Assembly: GCA_027073795.1 (NCBI GenBank)
Contig: JALTEW010000201.1
Span: forward strand, 1 to 8,484
DNA from: a bacterium
GTDB lineage: Bacteria; Desulfobacterota; S145-22
Direction: 5' to 3'
DNA length: 8,484 nucleotides
The position numbers and the translations under genes are program-made. This document shows positions 1 to 6,435 of the stretch, in pieces. The notes beneath the pieces were generated by a model, which saw only the letters and a list, made by a program, of their open reading frames with translations, searched no databases and was not told where the DNA came from. Position 1 is the first letter of the stretch; every line of letters starts with the position of its first letter.

Positions 1-91
1 CATCGGATATCTCTCCTACCAGAGGCCGCTTACGGGTGGGTCAATTTTACACGTCCACAACTCCCCTTAATGGGTCAATTTTAGGTTACCA
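1..91 (-). mobile_element. Left terminal region of an IS21-family-like insertion sequence (partial)
   Basis: Read on the minus strand from 91, the sequence opens with TGG, carries two identical 13-bp copies of TAAAATTGACCCA (83-71 and 49-37), then an AGGAGAG ribosome binding site (17-11) seven bases before an ATG at 3-1 that leaves the window. A TG terminus, multiple short subterminal repeats containing a TTGACCC core, and a transposase gene starting within about 100 bp of the end are the known layout of the left end of IS21-family elements, so the ATG would be the istA start. Only the repeats, RBS and ATG are seen; the family name is inferred because no transposase residue beyond Met is visible. 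The element would be transcribed in the same direction as the liv operon. Confidence 0.5.
37..83 (-). repeat. Pair of 13-bp direct repeats (TGGGTCAATTTTA on + strand)
   Basis: TGGGTCAATTTTA occurs at 37-49 and again, identically, at 71-83, a period of 34 bp. The copies are in the same orientation and lie entirely between the end of livM and the left window edge. They resemble the multiple transposase-binding repeats found near the ends of IS21-type elements. The identity of the repeats is directly visible; their role is inferred. Confidence 0.75.
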
Positions 92-94
92 TAA

Positions 95-1060
95 CTAAGC
101 GAGTTTGGATACACTTTTTTCTTCCCCAAGCAATCCCTGCGGGCGATAGATAAGGATGAACTCGAGGAGGATGCCGATAATCAGGAAGCGAAAATAAGGG
201 GCACGGGATTGAAGGGTGTAAGGTAGAAAGTCTGTGAGAAATTTTGTTCCCACCCAAATCCCCCAAATGACATAGGCTCCCAGAATAGCACCCTTGTTAT
301 TTCCACTCCCACCGGCCATGAGCATAACCCATATGATAAATGTGCCGTAAAGCGGGGTGAAAACACTGGGGGAAATCGCCTTGGTATAGTGGGCATACAG
401 GGCGCCGCCAACTCCCATTACCATAGATCCAAAGATGAGGGACTGCATTTTAAAATTAAAAACGTCCTTCCCGCTCATGGAGGCGGATCCTTCGTCTTCC
501 CGGATGGCTCTCAAGACCCTTCCCCAGGGGGAGCGAATCGCCTTTTCGATGGCGACATAGATGATGAACATAACAATCAGTGTAATGACAAGGTAGATAT
601 AGTTATAGTTCTGGGGACTTACAAGGTTATGAAGGGGCTGCGGCATACCCATCAATCCCCGTGGGCCGTTGGCAAGCCACTGCTCGTTGTTAAAGACCAG
701 CCGAATGGTTTCTGCGATTCCCAAAGTCGCAATGGCTAGGTAATCCTCGCCAAGGCGAAGCGTTGGAATTCCAATGAGGAAAGCGATAATTCCACAAGCG
801 ATAGCAGCCCCCAGAAGTCCGAAGATAAAGGGGAGGTTCAGGCCGAAAATCTGGTGAACGTATTGTGCATAGATACCGGAAGGCGTGGGCGTGGTGATCA
901 TGGCAGAGGTGTAGGCGCCAATGCAGAAAAAACCGGCGATTCCTATATTGAATAAACCCGTGTAACCCCATTGGATATTAAGGCCCAGACAGAAAATGGC
1001 GTAGATACCGGCCATGATAGCCAGTGAAATGATGTAGGATAAGATACCACTGAATTCCAT
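95..1060 (-). CDS. livM: Branched-chain amino acid ABC transporter, permease LivM
   Basis: Inner-membrane permease of the hydrophobic amino acid uptake (HAAT/Liv) ABC transporters; it pairs with LivH to form the channel. The 321-residue product is hydrophobic throughout, with many membrane segments. Family landmarks are the early conserved stretch GYTGLFNIGIAGF (32-44), LGEDYLAIATLGIAETIR (103-120) followed by GPRGL (132-136), the cytoplasmic coupling segment around RAIREDEGSASMSGKD, and the C-terminal RPQGLLG (306-312). Length is normal for the shorter LivM class. The ATG is 3 bp after the livH stop and is preceded by GGAAGGAG at good spacing, so it is the fourth gene of the livGFHM operon. 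An IS21-like end begins 3 bp past its TAG stop, yet the C-terminal motif is intact. Exact substrate (Leu/Ile/Val, another amino acid, urea or an amide) cannot be told from the permease. Confidence 0.93.
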   Translation of the reverse strand: MEFSGILSYIISLAIMAGIYAIFCLGLNIQWGYTGLFNIGIAGFFCIGAYTSAMITTPTPSGIYAQYVHQIFGLNLPFIFGLLGAAIACGIIAFLIGIPTLRLGEDYLAIATLGIAETIRLVFNNEQWLANGPRGLMGMPQPLHNLVSPQNYNYIYLVITLIVMFIIYVAIEKAIRSPWGRVLRAIREDEGSASMSGKDVFNFKMQSLIFGSMVMGVGGALYAHYTKAISPSVFTPLYGTFIIWVMLMAGGSGNNKGAILGAYVIWGIWVGTKFLTDFLPYTLQSRAPYFRFLIIGILLEFILIYRPQGLLGEEKSVSKLA

Positions 1061-1063
1061 TGT

Positions 1064-1972
1064 TTACTCCTTCCCGAAGATTCCCTGTGGACGGACCAGC
1101 AGGATGATAATCATAATCATAAAAGCAACAGCCAGTTTATAGGTTGGTGCAAGATATGCTGTTGATACCTGCTGGGCGATCCCGATGACAAATCCTCCGA
1201 CAAGCGCGCCGTAGATGTTGCCGATGCTGCCTAAAATGGTGGCTGCGAAGATGGGGATCAGGAAGTTCCAGCCCATGCCTGGATGCAATTGGACATCGAT
1301 GCCGTAAAGGACTCCTCCCGCTGCTGCAAGGCTTCCTCCAATGGCCCAGGTCCATGATATAATCCGCTCTGTGTCAATACCCGTAACCAAGGCAAGGTCG
1401 GCGTTATCAGCCGTTGCCCTCATGGCCTTTCCCATTTTTGTTCTTTTCAGGAAGAGATGAAGTAGAATGACCAAGGAAATAGCTGCAAAGAAGATAAAAA
1501 TCTGGTCCGGCCTGATTTTTATACCGAGTGGGAGGTAAAGAGCGGGCCGCATAAGTCCGGGACGGTAAAAGATGTAGTCTGAACCCCAGATGATGAGGAT
1601 GGCCATGCGAATGATAAATGATGTGCCGAGGGAAGACATGGCCAGAATGACAGGACCGCTTTTTTTGACACGGAGCTTTTTGTAAAGGATTTTATCAAAT
1701 AGGATAGCTATAAAAGCTACGAGTGCCATGGCAATGGGGAAGGCGATAACCATTCGCCACCCAAAGGAAAGAGGCACAAACCTGCTGTCCGGAAACCCTA
1801 CCCATGGTAGAAGAATGGAGATGACAAACAGAGCCATGTAGGCACCCAGTGTCATGAATTCTCCATGGGCAAAATTGGCGAAGCCCACGATTCGATAGAC
1901 CATCGTGAGGCCAATGGCGCCGAGGGCGATGATACTTCCGAGTACGATTCCGTAAACGATGAGTTCAATCAT
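1064..1972 (-). CDS. livH: Branched-chain amino acid ABC transporter, permease LivH
   Basis: Second inner-membrane permease of the Liv/HAAT transporter, 302 residues, which is the usual size. The N-terminal block GLTMVYRIVGFANFAHGEF (21-39) is the hallmark of LivH. The segment GKAMRATADNADLALVTGID (181-200) is the EAA-like loop that docks on the ATPases. It is followed by the glycine-rich GGSLAAAGGVLYG (212-224) and the C-terminal RPQGIFG (294-300). It starts with ATG two bases after the livF stop; the AGGTGG ribosome binding site lies inside the last livF codons, suggesting translational coupling. livM follows after 3 bp. No frameshift or missing motif is seen. Family assignment is firm; the transported substrate is not determined. 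Confidence 0.94.
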   Translation of the reverse strand: MIELIVYGIVLGSIIALGAIGLTMVYRIVGFANFAHGEFMTLGAYMALFVISILLPWVGFPDSRFVPLSFGWRMVIAFPIAMALVAFIAILFDKILYKKLRVKKSGPVILAMSSLGTSFIIRMAILIIWGSDYIFYRPGLMRPALYLPLGIKIRPDQIFIFFAAISLVILLHLFLKRTKMGKAMRATADNADLALVTGIDTERIISWTWAIGGSLAAAGGVLYGIDVQLHPGMGWNFLIPIFAATILGSIGNIYGALVGGFVIGIAQQVSTAYLAPTYKLAVAFMIMIIILLVRPQGIFGKE

Positions 1973-1974
1973 GG

Positions 1975-2682
1975 TTATCCACCTAAGTAGAGTCGGCCAA
2001 CTTCTTCATTAGCAAGGAGGGCATCACTTTTATCATCAAGGACGTTTTGTCCCATGGCAAGGACATATCCACGATGGGACATATTCAGGGCCTCTTTTGC
2101 ATTCTGCTCAACAATAATCATGGAGACACCCATGGTGTTAATTTCCTTGATTTTGTCGAAGACGGAAGACACAAAAATGGGTGCCAGGCCGGCTGAAGGC
2201 TCATCAAGGAGAAGGACCTTGGGTTTTAGCATCAGAGCCCTTCCCATGGCAACCATTTGCCGTTGCCCGCCTGAAAGCTGTCCAGCCTTCTGATTTTTCC
2301 TTTCTTTCAAGACGGGGAAAAGGGTATAGACTTCTTCCATGGTATCTGTATAGTCATCGTTTCGGATAAAGGCACCCATTTCCAGGTTTTCCTGTATGGT
2401 TAAAGAAGGGAAAACATTATTAATCTGTGGAACATAGCTCACGCCTTTCTTGGCAATTTTGAAAGGTTTCAAACCGGAAATATCCTCATCTTTTAAGAGG
2501 ATTTTCCCCTGCTTAGGCGTTAATAGCCCGAAGATTGTCTTAAGAAGGGTCGATTTTCCAGCCCCATTGGGACCGATGACAGAAATGATTTCCCCCTCGT
2601 TGACCTCCAGGCTGAGGTTGTAAAGGATGTTAGATTCAGGAGTATAGCCAGCCGAGATATTTTCGATCTTGAGAATAGTCAT
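1975..2682 (-). CDS. livF: Branched-chain amino acid ABC transporter, ATP-binding protein LivF
   Basis: Cytoplasmic ATPase, 235 residues, one of the two nucleotide-binding subunits that power the Liv transporter. Visible in order: Walker A GPNGAGKST (37-45), Q-loop Gln86 in YVPQ, ABC signature LSGGQ (136-140), Walker B VLLLDEP (156-162), and VEQN (191-194) where most ABC ATPases carry EHD. The VEQN variant and the ending YLGG are characteristic of LivF and distinguish it from LivG. Its ATG overlaps the livG stop in an ATGA, so translation is probably coupled. The upstream ribosome binding site (GGGCGGG) is poor, which fits coupling. livH follows after 2 bp. Confidence 0.94.
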   Translation of the reverse strand: MTILKIENISAGYTPESNILYNLSLEVNEGEIISVIGPNGAGKSTLLKTIFGLLTPKQGKILLKDEDISGLKPFKIAKKGVSYVPQINNVFPSLTIQENLEMGAFIRNDDYTDTMEEVYTLFPVLKERKNQKAGQLSGGQRQMVAMGRALMLKPKVLLLDEPSAGLAPIFVSSVFDKIKEINTMGVSMIIVEQNAKEALNMSHRGYVLAMGQNVLDDKSDALLANEEVGRLYLGG

Positions 2683-3440
2683 CGGTATTGCCCGCCCAAA
2701 TAAGCTTCCAGGACTCGGGGATCTTTTTTGATGTCTTCCGGGAGGCCCTCTGCCAGCTTTTTCCCTTCACTCATTACAATGACGGGGTTACACAGGTTCA
2801 TAACGAGGTCCATGTCGTGTTCAATAAGGAGAAAGGTAATATTTTTTTCTTCGCGCAACAGTTCTATTTTCGAAACGAGTTTTTTCATGAGCGTTTTGTT
2901 GATACCAGCCCCGGGTTCGTCCAGAAGAACAAGTTTTGGATCAGCCATTAGGCTCCTCGCGACTTCCAAAAGTTTTTTTTGACCCCCAGAAAGAGAGCCG
3001 GCGTATTCATCCTTGAGTTTGATAAGATCGACAAATTCGAGGATTCCCAGGGCTTTTTCTTTTATTTCTCTCTCCTGTTGCCTCACGGCGGATGCTCTGA
3101 ACCACGTGTTCCATATTTTTTCACCCCTTTGTCGGAAAGGCATGATCATCAGGTTTTCCAGAACTGTCATCTGGGCAAACTCCCGTGTGATTTGGAAGGT
3201 TCTGTAGATTTTTTTCTCAAAAACCTTATGAGGGGCAAGTCTGTCGATTCGTCTGCCTAAGAAGGAGATCTGACCCTTATCAGGTTTTAGGTAACCGGTA
3301 ATGATATTGAATAATGTGGTTTTGCCGGCGCCGTTTGGACCTATCAACCCCGTGATGGTTCCCTCCTTGACGTTGAGCGTGCAGCCTGCAACCGCCTTGA
3401 GCCCACCGAAGCGTTTTTCCACATCCCTAACTTCAAGCAT
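2679..3440 (-). CDS. livG: Branched-chain amino acid ABC transporter, ATP-binding protein LivG
   Basis: The other ATPase subunit of the Liv transporter. With the start chosen here it has 253 residues, the normal LivG length. Motifs: Walker A GPNGAGKTT (34-42), TFQ Q-loop (81-83), signature LSGGQ (150-154), Walker B LVLLDEP (170-176), and the H-loop EHD (207-209), which marks LivG rather than LivF. The open frame extends upstream to a TTG at 3476 and another ATG at 3464, but the ATG at 3440 has GAGGG five bases before it, begins with the family-typical MLEVRDVEKRFGG, and fits the promoter at 3488-3516, which would leave TTG 3476 with almost no leader. It is the first gene of the livGFHM operon and overlaps livF by 4 bp (ATGA). 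Alternative starts remain possible. Confidence 0.93.
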   Translation of the reverse strand: MLEVRDVEKRFGGLKAVAGCTLNVKEGTITGLIGPNGAGKTTLFNIITGYLKPDKGQISFLGRRIDRLAPHKVFEKKIYRTFQITREFAQMTVLENLMIMPFRQRGEKIWNTWFRASAVRQQEREIKEKALGILEFVDLIKLKDEYAGSLSGGQKKLLEVARSLMADPKLVLLDEPGAGINKTLMKKLVSKIELLREEKNITFLLIEHDMDLVMNLCNPVIVMSEGKKLAEGLPEDIKKDPRVLEAYLGGQYR

Positions 3441-3487
3441 TCGATCCCTCGCTGTCTTTACCATGATAGAAAACAAAATTGTGCTTT

Positions 3488-3516
3488 TTCATATACCTAT
3501 TATCCACCTTTGTCAA
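3488..3516 (-). promoter_or_regulatory. Probable sigma70 promoter of the livGFHM operon
   Basis: On the minus strand a perfect TTGACA (3516-3511) is followed, after exactly 17 bases, by TATGAA (3493-3488), which matches TATAAT at four of six positions. Transcription would begin near 3481, giving a leader of about 40 bases before the LivG ATG at 3440. It lies between fchA and livG, which suggests the transporter operon can be expressed separately from fchA. Confidence 0.6.
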
Positions 3517-3569
3517 TAGAAGGGAAACAGTTCTTAACTTGCGCAGGATTTGGAAGCTAAAGGGTTGCT

Positions 3570-4196
3570 TCACTCGAGAATCGGGGTTGCCCAATCCTTC
3601 ATCTGACTCTCGATGAGCCGTTTTTTTGTGTTAAAGGAGTTTTCTAAATCAGATATCTCTGATGTGTAAGCATGTTTTACGGTTGATTCGTGGATGCTGC
3701 TGAGATTGATTAACACATTCATTTTGCCTCCCTCAAAAGCTACCTCTAACAGATAGAATGCCACCCCCGCGTCACTGAATGCGTTCTTGTTTCCGTGCTC
3801 AAGGATGTATGCGTTCCAGTCCAACAAATCCACCGCTGTTTTCATAAGCGTCAGGGGTGATGCAATGGCATCTTCAAAGGCTTTTTGGATGGCTTTTTTT
3901 CTGATTTTAATTTTTTCTTCCGTGCTTTTAGGAAGTTTGAAGGCGTTTATAACCTCTTGGTATCCTTTTGCATCCTCTTCGGCCAGCTCAAACAGATGTG
4001 TCTTTATCTTTCCGAGTGCCTGGAATATATTTTTGAATTGTTCGTCAGCGATTTTATCGTTCCCCCGGCCTATAGAGAGTTGGGCGACCATTTCCATTAG
4101 AGAAACTGCCATGGCGGCGGAAACACATGATGCACTTCCACCTCCTGGAACAGGTTTTTGAGATGCCAAATCTTCAAAAAAGCGGTTAAGATCCAT
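3570..4196 (-). CDS. fchA: Formimino-tetrahydrofolate cyclodeaminase family protein (FchA/FTCD C-domain type)
   Basis: Stand-alone member, 208 residues, of the family that forms the C-terminal domain of animal FTCD and the bacterial FchA proteins. Known members convert 5-formimino-THF to 5,10-methenyl-THF with release of ammonia, or act as methenyl-THF cyclohydrolase. Family blocks seen: the glycine loop PVPGGGSASC (15-24), EEDAKGYQEV (73-82), and NAFSDAGVAFYLLEVAFEGG (138-157) followed by MNVLINL. The protein is mostly helical, cytoplasmic, with no signal peptide. The ATG at 4196 has AAGGAG (4209-4204) seven bases upstream. It is followed after 129 bp by livG, which has its own promoter. The role in histidine breakdown is suggested by hutH about 2.4 kb away, but a general one-carbon role is equally possible. 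Confidence 0.87.
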   Translation of the reverse strand: MDLNRFFEDLASQKPVPGGGSASCVSAAMAVSLMEMVAQLSIGRGNDKIADEQFKNIFQALGKIKTHLFELAEEDAKGYQEVINAFKLPKSTEEKIKIRKKAIQKAFEDAIASPLTLMKTAVDLLDWNAYILEHGNKNAFSDAGVAFYLLEVAFEGGKMNVLINLSSIHESTVKHAYTSEISDLENSFNTKKRLIESQMKDWATPILE

Positions 4197-4245
4197 CTAT
4201 TCTCTCCTTTTTATATAAGTTTGGTGTGTTTGTAGCAGGAAGTTT

Positions 4246-4266
4246 TAGAGGGATCAATAGAGGGAT
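4246..4266. repeat. 9-bp tandem-type direct repeat in the fchA/tRNA-His spacer
   Basis: TAGAGGGAT occurs at 4246-4254 and again at 4258-4266, separated by CAA (period 12 bp). It lies in the divergent spacer, in the presumptive 5' region of fchA. A repeat phased at about one helical turn could be a binding site for a dimeric regulator or simply chance; only the repeat itself is seen. Confidence 0.4.
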
Positions 4267-4308
4267 ACCTGGGCTGGTTTATTCTTTTTTAAGGTTGTCA
4301 ACAAGCAC

Positions 4309-4337
4309 TTGACATATAAAGGTTTTTCATGTAGCTT
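4309..4337 (+). promoter_or_regulatory. Probable sigma70 promoter of tRNA-His (and the downstream gene)
   Basis: A perfect TTGACA (4309-4314) followed after 17 bases by TAGCTT (4332-4337), a moderate -10 match. Transcription would start near 4344, about 9 bases before the mature tRNA 5' end. An inverted copy of the same hexamer (TGTCAA, 4296-4301) sits 7 bp upstream. Confidence 0.6.
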
Positions 4338-4352
4338 GTTAGAAGTTTTTGT

Positions 4353-4430
4353 GGTGGGTGTGGCTCAGCTGGTTAGAGCACTGGGTTGTGGCCCCAGAGG
4401 TCAAGGGTTCGAGTCCCTTCACTCACCCCA
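4353..4430 (+). tRNA. tRNA-His (anticodon GUG)
   Basis: The sequence folds into a full cloverleaf. Acceptor stem GTGGGTG (4354-4360) pairs with CACTCAC (4420-4426) with one G-T wobble. The D stem is GCTC/GAGC. The anticodon stem CTGGG/CCCAG encloses loop TTGTGGC with anticodon GTG at 4388-4390. The T stem AAGGG/CCCTT encloses TTCGAGT. Position 73 is C (4427), and an encoded CCA follows (4428-4430). The base just before the acceptor (4353) is G, which pairs with C73: the extra G(-1) that is the identity element of histidine tRNA is therefore genomically encoded. It has its own promoter just upstream, and no terminator separates it from the gene at 4458. Confidence 0.97.
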
Positions 4431-4457
4431 ATGGCTTAACCTTGTTAGGAGGCGGAA

Positions 4458-5705
4458 TTGATCGTTCAATGTCCTTCCTGCCAAAGCCGTTTTTCCGTTG
4501 ATTCTTCGAGAATTAACAGCCCCTTATTAAAGGGGCATTGTTCGGTATGTGGGCATACCTTTACCCTGTTGGATAACGCAGTTGAGGATATGGAAACAGC
4601 GGCTTTAAGAGACCGGCTTGAGGAAGAGCGGGCCAGAAGAGCAAAGAATATTTTAGGGAGTTTTGGGGGTGTCTACGGCCTGCCTCACTTTGAAGCTAAA
4701 AGGGAAAAAGAAACGACAGAGGAAGTTGAAGAAGGAAGTGCTGAAGAAGCCTCCCTGGGAATCTCTGGTTTGAAAGAAACAGAATCTGAACCGGAGATGG
4801 GTGAAAAAGCGGAGATGGCGACCCCACCTGTCTTTCCTGCGGAAGAGGGGGGGGAGGGGTTTGAGGAGGAGGAAACAATTATCCAAGAAGTTGAGACAGG
4901 TGAGGATGAGGAAGAAGGGATAGAAACGGAAGCTAAGGAAAAACTTGAAATTGAAACAGAAACTGGGATTGAAGACAGGTCTGAGGTCGAAGCCGAAACA
5001 GTGCAAAGACCTGTTTTTGAGGAAGCATTGAGTAAAGAATCAGGAGGGGAACCTTTACAGGCTGAAGCAGGTTTGGAAAGGGAGGCAGGAGAGGGGGCGG
5101 AAGAGAAAAAAGATGAGGAGGAATTGGGTGTTTCAATAGGTGAGACATTAGAACCGTTCGAAAGGCCTAAGCGTTCCAGCCTGCTACCTGTCCTTGTTGC
5201 TATTCTGATAGTTTTATGTATTGGCGGAGGGGGTTGGTATTTGTATAGAACGGGGGTCTTGACGTCACCCCACAGCATTACGGGCAAATTTATAGAGAAG
5301 ATAAATGCCATCCGTGGCAAATCTGCCCTGATGTTTTTTAATCTGAAAAATGAGCAGGAGCCGGCCCTTGACGGAAGGTTTTTTACTGTCAGAGGGGTGG
5401 TACAAAACAAACAGAAAATATCGGTTTCCTATGTTCCCTTGAGAATTAAAATCTTTGACGCCAAAGGCAAGATCATTATGACGGGACGTACGGTGGCAGG
5501 CAGGATTTTAAAGGCTGAGGAAATATCTAAAATGACGGTTGGGAGTGTACTCAAGACCTATCAGTCGCTGGTGGATCAGAACCGGAAATCTTCCGGTCAA
5601 ATAAAGCCGGGTGGGAAGCTTCCCTTTCTTTTCCTGTTTGACCTGAGCAAGTTTCCAAGAAAAGCAGCTAAAACCTTTCAGGTCGAGATATTAAAGGCTT
5701 CCTGA
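4458..5705 (+). CDS. MJ0042-type zinc-ribbon, single-pass membrane protein with C-terminal DUF3426-like domain
   Basis: A 415-residue protein of unknown function. Residues 1-35 form a zinc ribbon with two knuckles, CPSC (Cys5, Cys8) and CSVC (Cys28, Cys31), the MJ0042 motif. Residues about 60-235 are a low-complexity Glu-rich linker. A single hydrophobic segment lies at 242-263 (LLPVLVAILIVLCIGGGGWYL) after a basic KR pair, so the zinc ribbon is probably cytoplasmic and the C-terminal 145 residues periplasmic. That C-terminal part (V-R-G-V-V-Q-N-K, later KIFDAKGKII and LPFLFLFDL) has the look of a DUF3426 beta-sandwich. It starts at TTG with AGGAGG (4447-4452) five bases before, only 27 bp after tRNA-His, and ends at an intrinsic terminator. 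The zinc ribbon-TM-DUF3426 arrangement is common in deltaproteobacteria; its job is unknown. Confidence 0.85.
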   Translation: MIVQCPSCQSRFSVDSSRINSPLLKGHCSVCGHTFTLLDNAVEDMETAALRDRLEEERARRAKNILGSFGGVYGLPHFEAKREKETTEEVEEGSAEEASLGISGLKETESEPEMGEKAEMATPPVFPAEEGGEGFEEEETIIQEVETGEDEEEGIETEAKEKLEIETETGIEDRSEVEAETVQRPVFEEALSKESGGEPLQAEAGLEREAGEGAEEKKDEEELGVSIGETLEPFERPKRSSLLPVLVAILIVLCIGGGGWYLYRTGVLTSPHSITGKFIEKINAIRGKSALMFFNLKNEQEPALDGRFFTVRGVVQNKQKISVSYVPLRIKIFDAKGKIIMTGRTVAGRILKAEEISKMTVGSVLKTYQSLVDQNRKSSGQIKPGGKLPFLFLFDLSKFPRKAAKTFQVEILKAS

Positions 5706-5737
5706 GATCTGCATCTTACGAAGCGTTTGAGGTTTTA

Positions 5738-5767
5738 TCTCTGAGCCGAGGGGCTTAGAGAGTTTTC
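5738..5767 (+). terminator. Intrinsic (Rho-independent) terminator after the zinc-ribbon gene
   Basis: A 10-bp stem, TCTCTGAGCC (5738-5747) with GGCTTAGAGA (5752-5761), one G-T wobble, loop GAGG, followed by GTTTTC. It lies 32 bp after the stop codon and closes the tRNA-His/zinc-ribbon unit. No other intrinsic terminator this clear was found in the window. Confidence 0.82.
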
Positions 5768-5960
5768 TCATTTACCTTGAGTGGGTGGGCCAAAATGGCA
5801 AGGAGTCGTTCCAAGGCTGAGATTTTTACCCCAAGTTTAACCTCATTCCAGACACAACAGCAGTGATATCAGGTGGTTGTGTTTAATCGACCAGATTTAT
5901 GGTCACTACATCTTTACCTCTTAACCTTCGTGCGTTTCAAGGGAGCGCTGGTAATTCCCA
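5768..5960. other. Intergenic stretch without a recognisable gene
   Basis: Nothing with a ribosome binding site and a credible product was found on either strand. On the minus strand a stop-to-stop frame of only about 36 codons (ending near 5763) reads as helix-like residues (ISALERLLAILAHPLK). It has no start codon in frame and no family I recognise, and could be debris of an older gene. The stretch separates the terminator at 5738 from the IS630-like remnant. Confidence 0.35.
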
Positions 5961-6435
5961 GTGCATTATTTTCATTCTAATTCAACAGGGTATTAATTGT
6001 CCATGGCCATGAGACGATGGAGTGGATACGCTCATGATCAAGTTCTAAGTTCCGCAATGATTCCTCCAAGTGATCTTCCAGGGGATTGAGACTATTAAAC
6101 ACGCGATGATGGAAAGATTTCTCTCGGCGCCGCCCCCCTTGTGGCAATTTCTTCACTGTGCATCTTCCCCCAGATCGTGTAAAACGCACGCGCAAACAGC
6201 AGGCCCGTCCCTTAGAAACCCCTATCGCCTTGGCTGTCTGTTCCATGGTAACCCCGAACTCCAATGGGAAATAGACCGCCTGGGCTTGCCTGAGTTCCTC
6301 TGCCGTTTTAGCCTTGGACAATAGCTCCCTTGCCTTATCCAATATCTCCTTTCCTCCAGCTCTCCTTGCCATATGCCCACCTCCCGTTAAGTTGAACATA
6401 TCATGTCACTTGTGACTTAGAAATGGAATGACCCC
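5961..6435 (-). mobile_element. Internally deleted IS630-like element (remnant or non-autonomous derivative)
   Basis: The stretch contains the shortened transposase frame at 5977-6372. Its outer sides carry an imperfect inverted repeat: 5966-5988 on the plus strand against the reverse complement of 6409-6431, 15 of 23 positions equal, best over TTCTAA-TC. The motif CCCAGTG also occurs at both outer edges (5957-5963 on +, and on the minus strand near 6452-6446). Exact ends and the expected TA target duplication cannot be fixed by eye, so the borders given are approximate. Confidence 0.45.
5977..6372 (-). pseudogene. IS630-family transposase with the catalytic core deleted
   Basis: An open frame of 131 codons starting at ATG 6372 (GGGAGGT at 6385-6379, spacing 6); the frame also extends to an ATG at 6399. 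Residues 1-82 look like the N-terminal part of a transposase of the IS630/Tc1-mariner group: MARRAGGKEILDKARELL, then a helix-turn-helix (about 41-64, VTMEQTAKAIGVSKGRA), then a basic linker. From about residue 84 the sequence (EKSFHHRVFNSL, LEDHLEESLRNLE, SIVSWPWTINTLLN) looks like the extreme C-terminal tail that follows the last catalytic acid in this family. Full-length relatives have roughly 340 residues, so about 200 residues including the DDE catalytic domain are missing. The join is in frame and the frame is otherwise open. The product could at most bind DNA. Family calls are from memory of these proteins, not a search. Confidence 0.68.

Noticed and set aside
3441..3476. N-terminal extension of LivG to TTG 3476
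   Set aside because: The promoter predicted at 3488-3516 leaves only a few bases of leader, and the ATG at 3440 has a better ribosome binding site and matches the family start.
4353..4430. tRNA-His 3' end as an attachment site for an integrated element
   Set aside because: No second copy of the tRNA 3' sequence was seen in the window and no integrase gene is present.
4685..5410. Open frame of 241 codons on the minus strand opposite the zinc-ribbon gene
   Set aside because: It is the antisense of a Glu-rich purine-biased coding segment and reads as Ser/Pro-rich low complexity without a recognisable domain; the plus-strand gene has clear motifs and a strong ribosome binding site.
5768..5875. 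Minus-strand frame of about 36 codons ending near 5763
   Set aside because: No start codon in frame, no ribosome binding site and no recognised family; recorded only as intergenic.
6373..6399. Earlier ATG (6399) for the transposase remnant
   Set aside because: The added residues (FNLTGGGH) are translated ribosome-binding-site sequence; GGGAGGT is placed correctly for the ATG at 6372.
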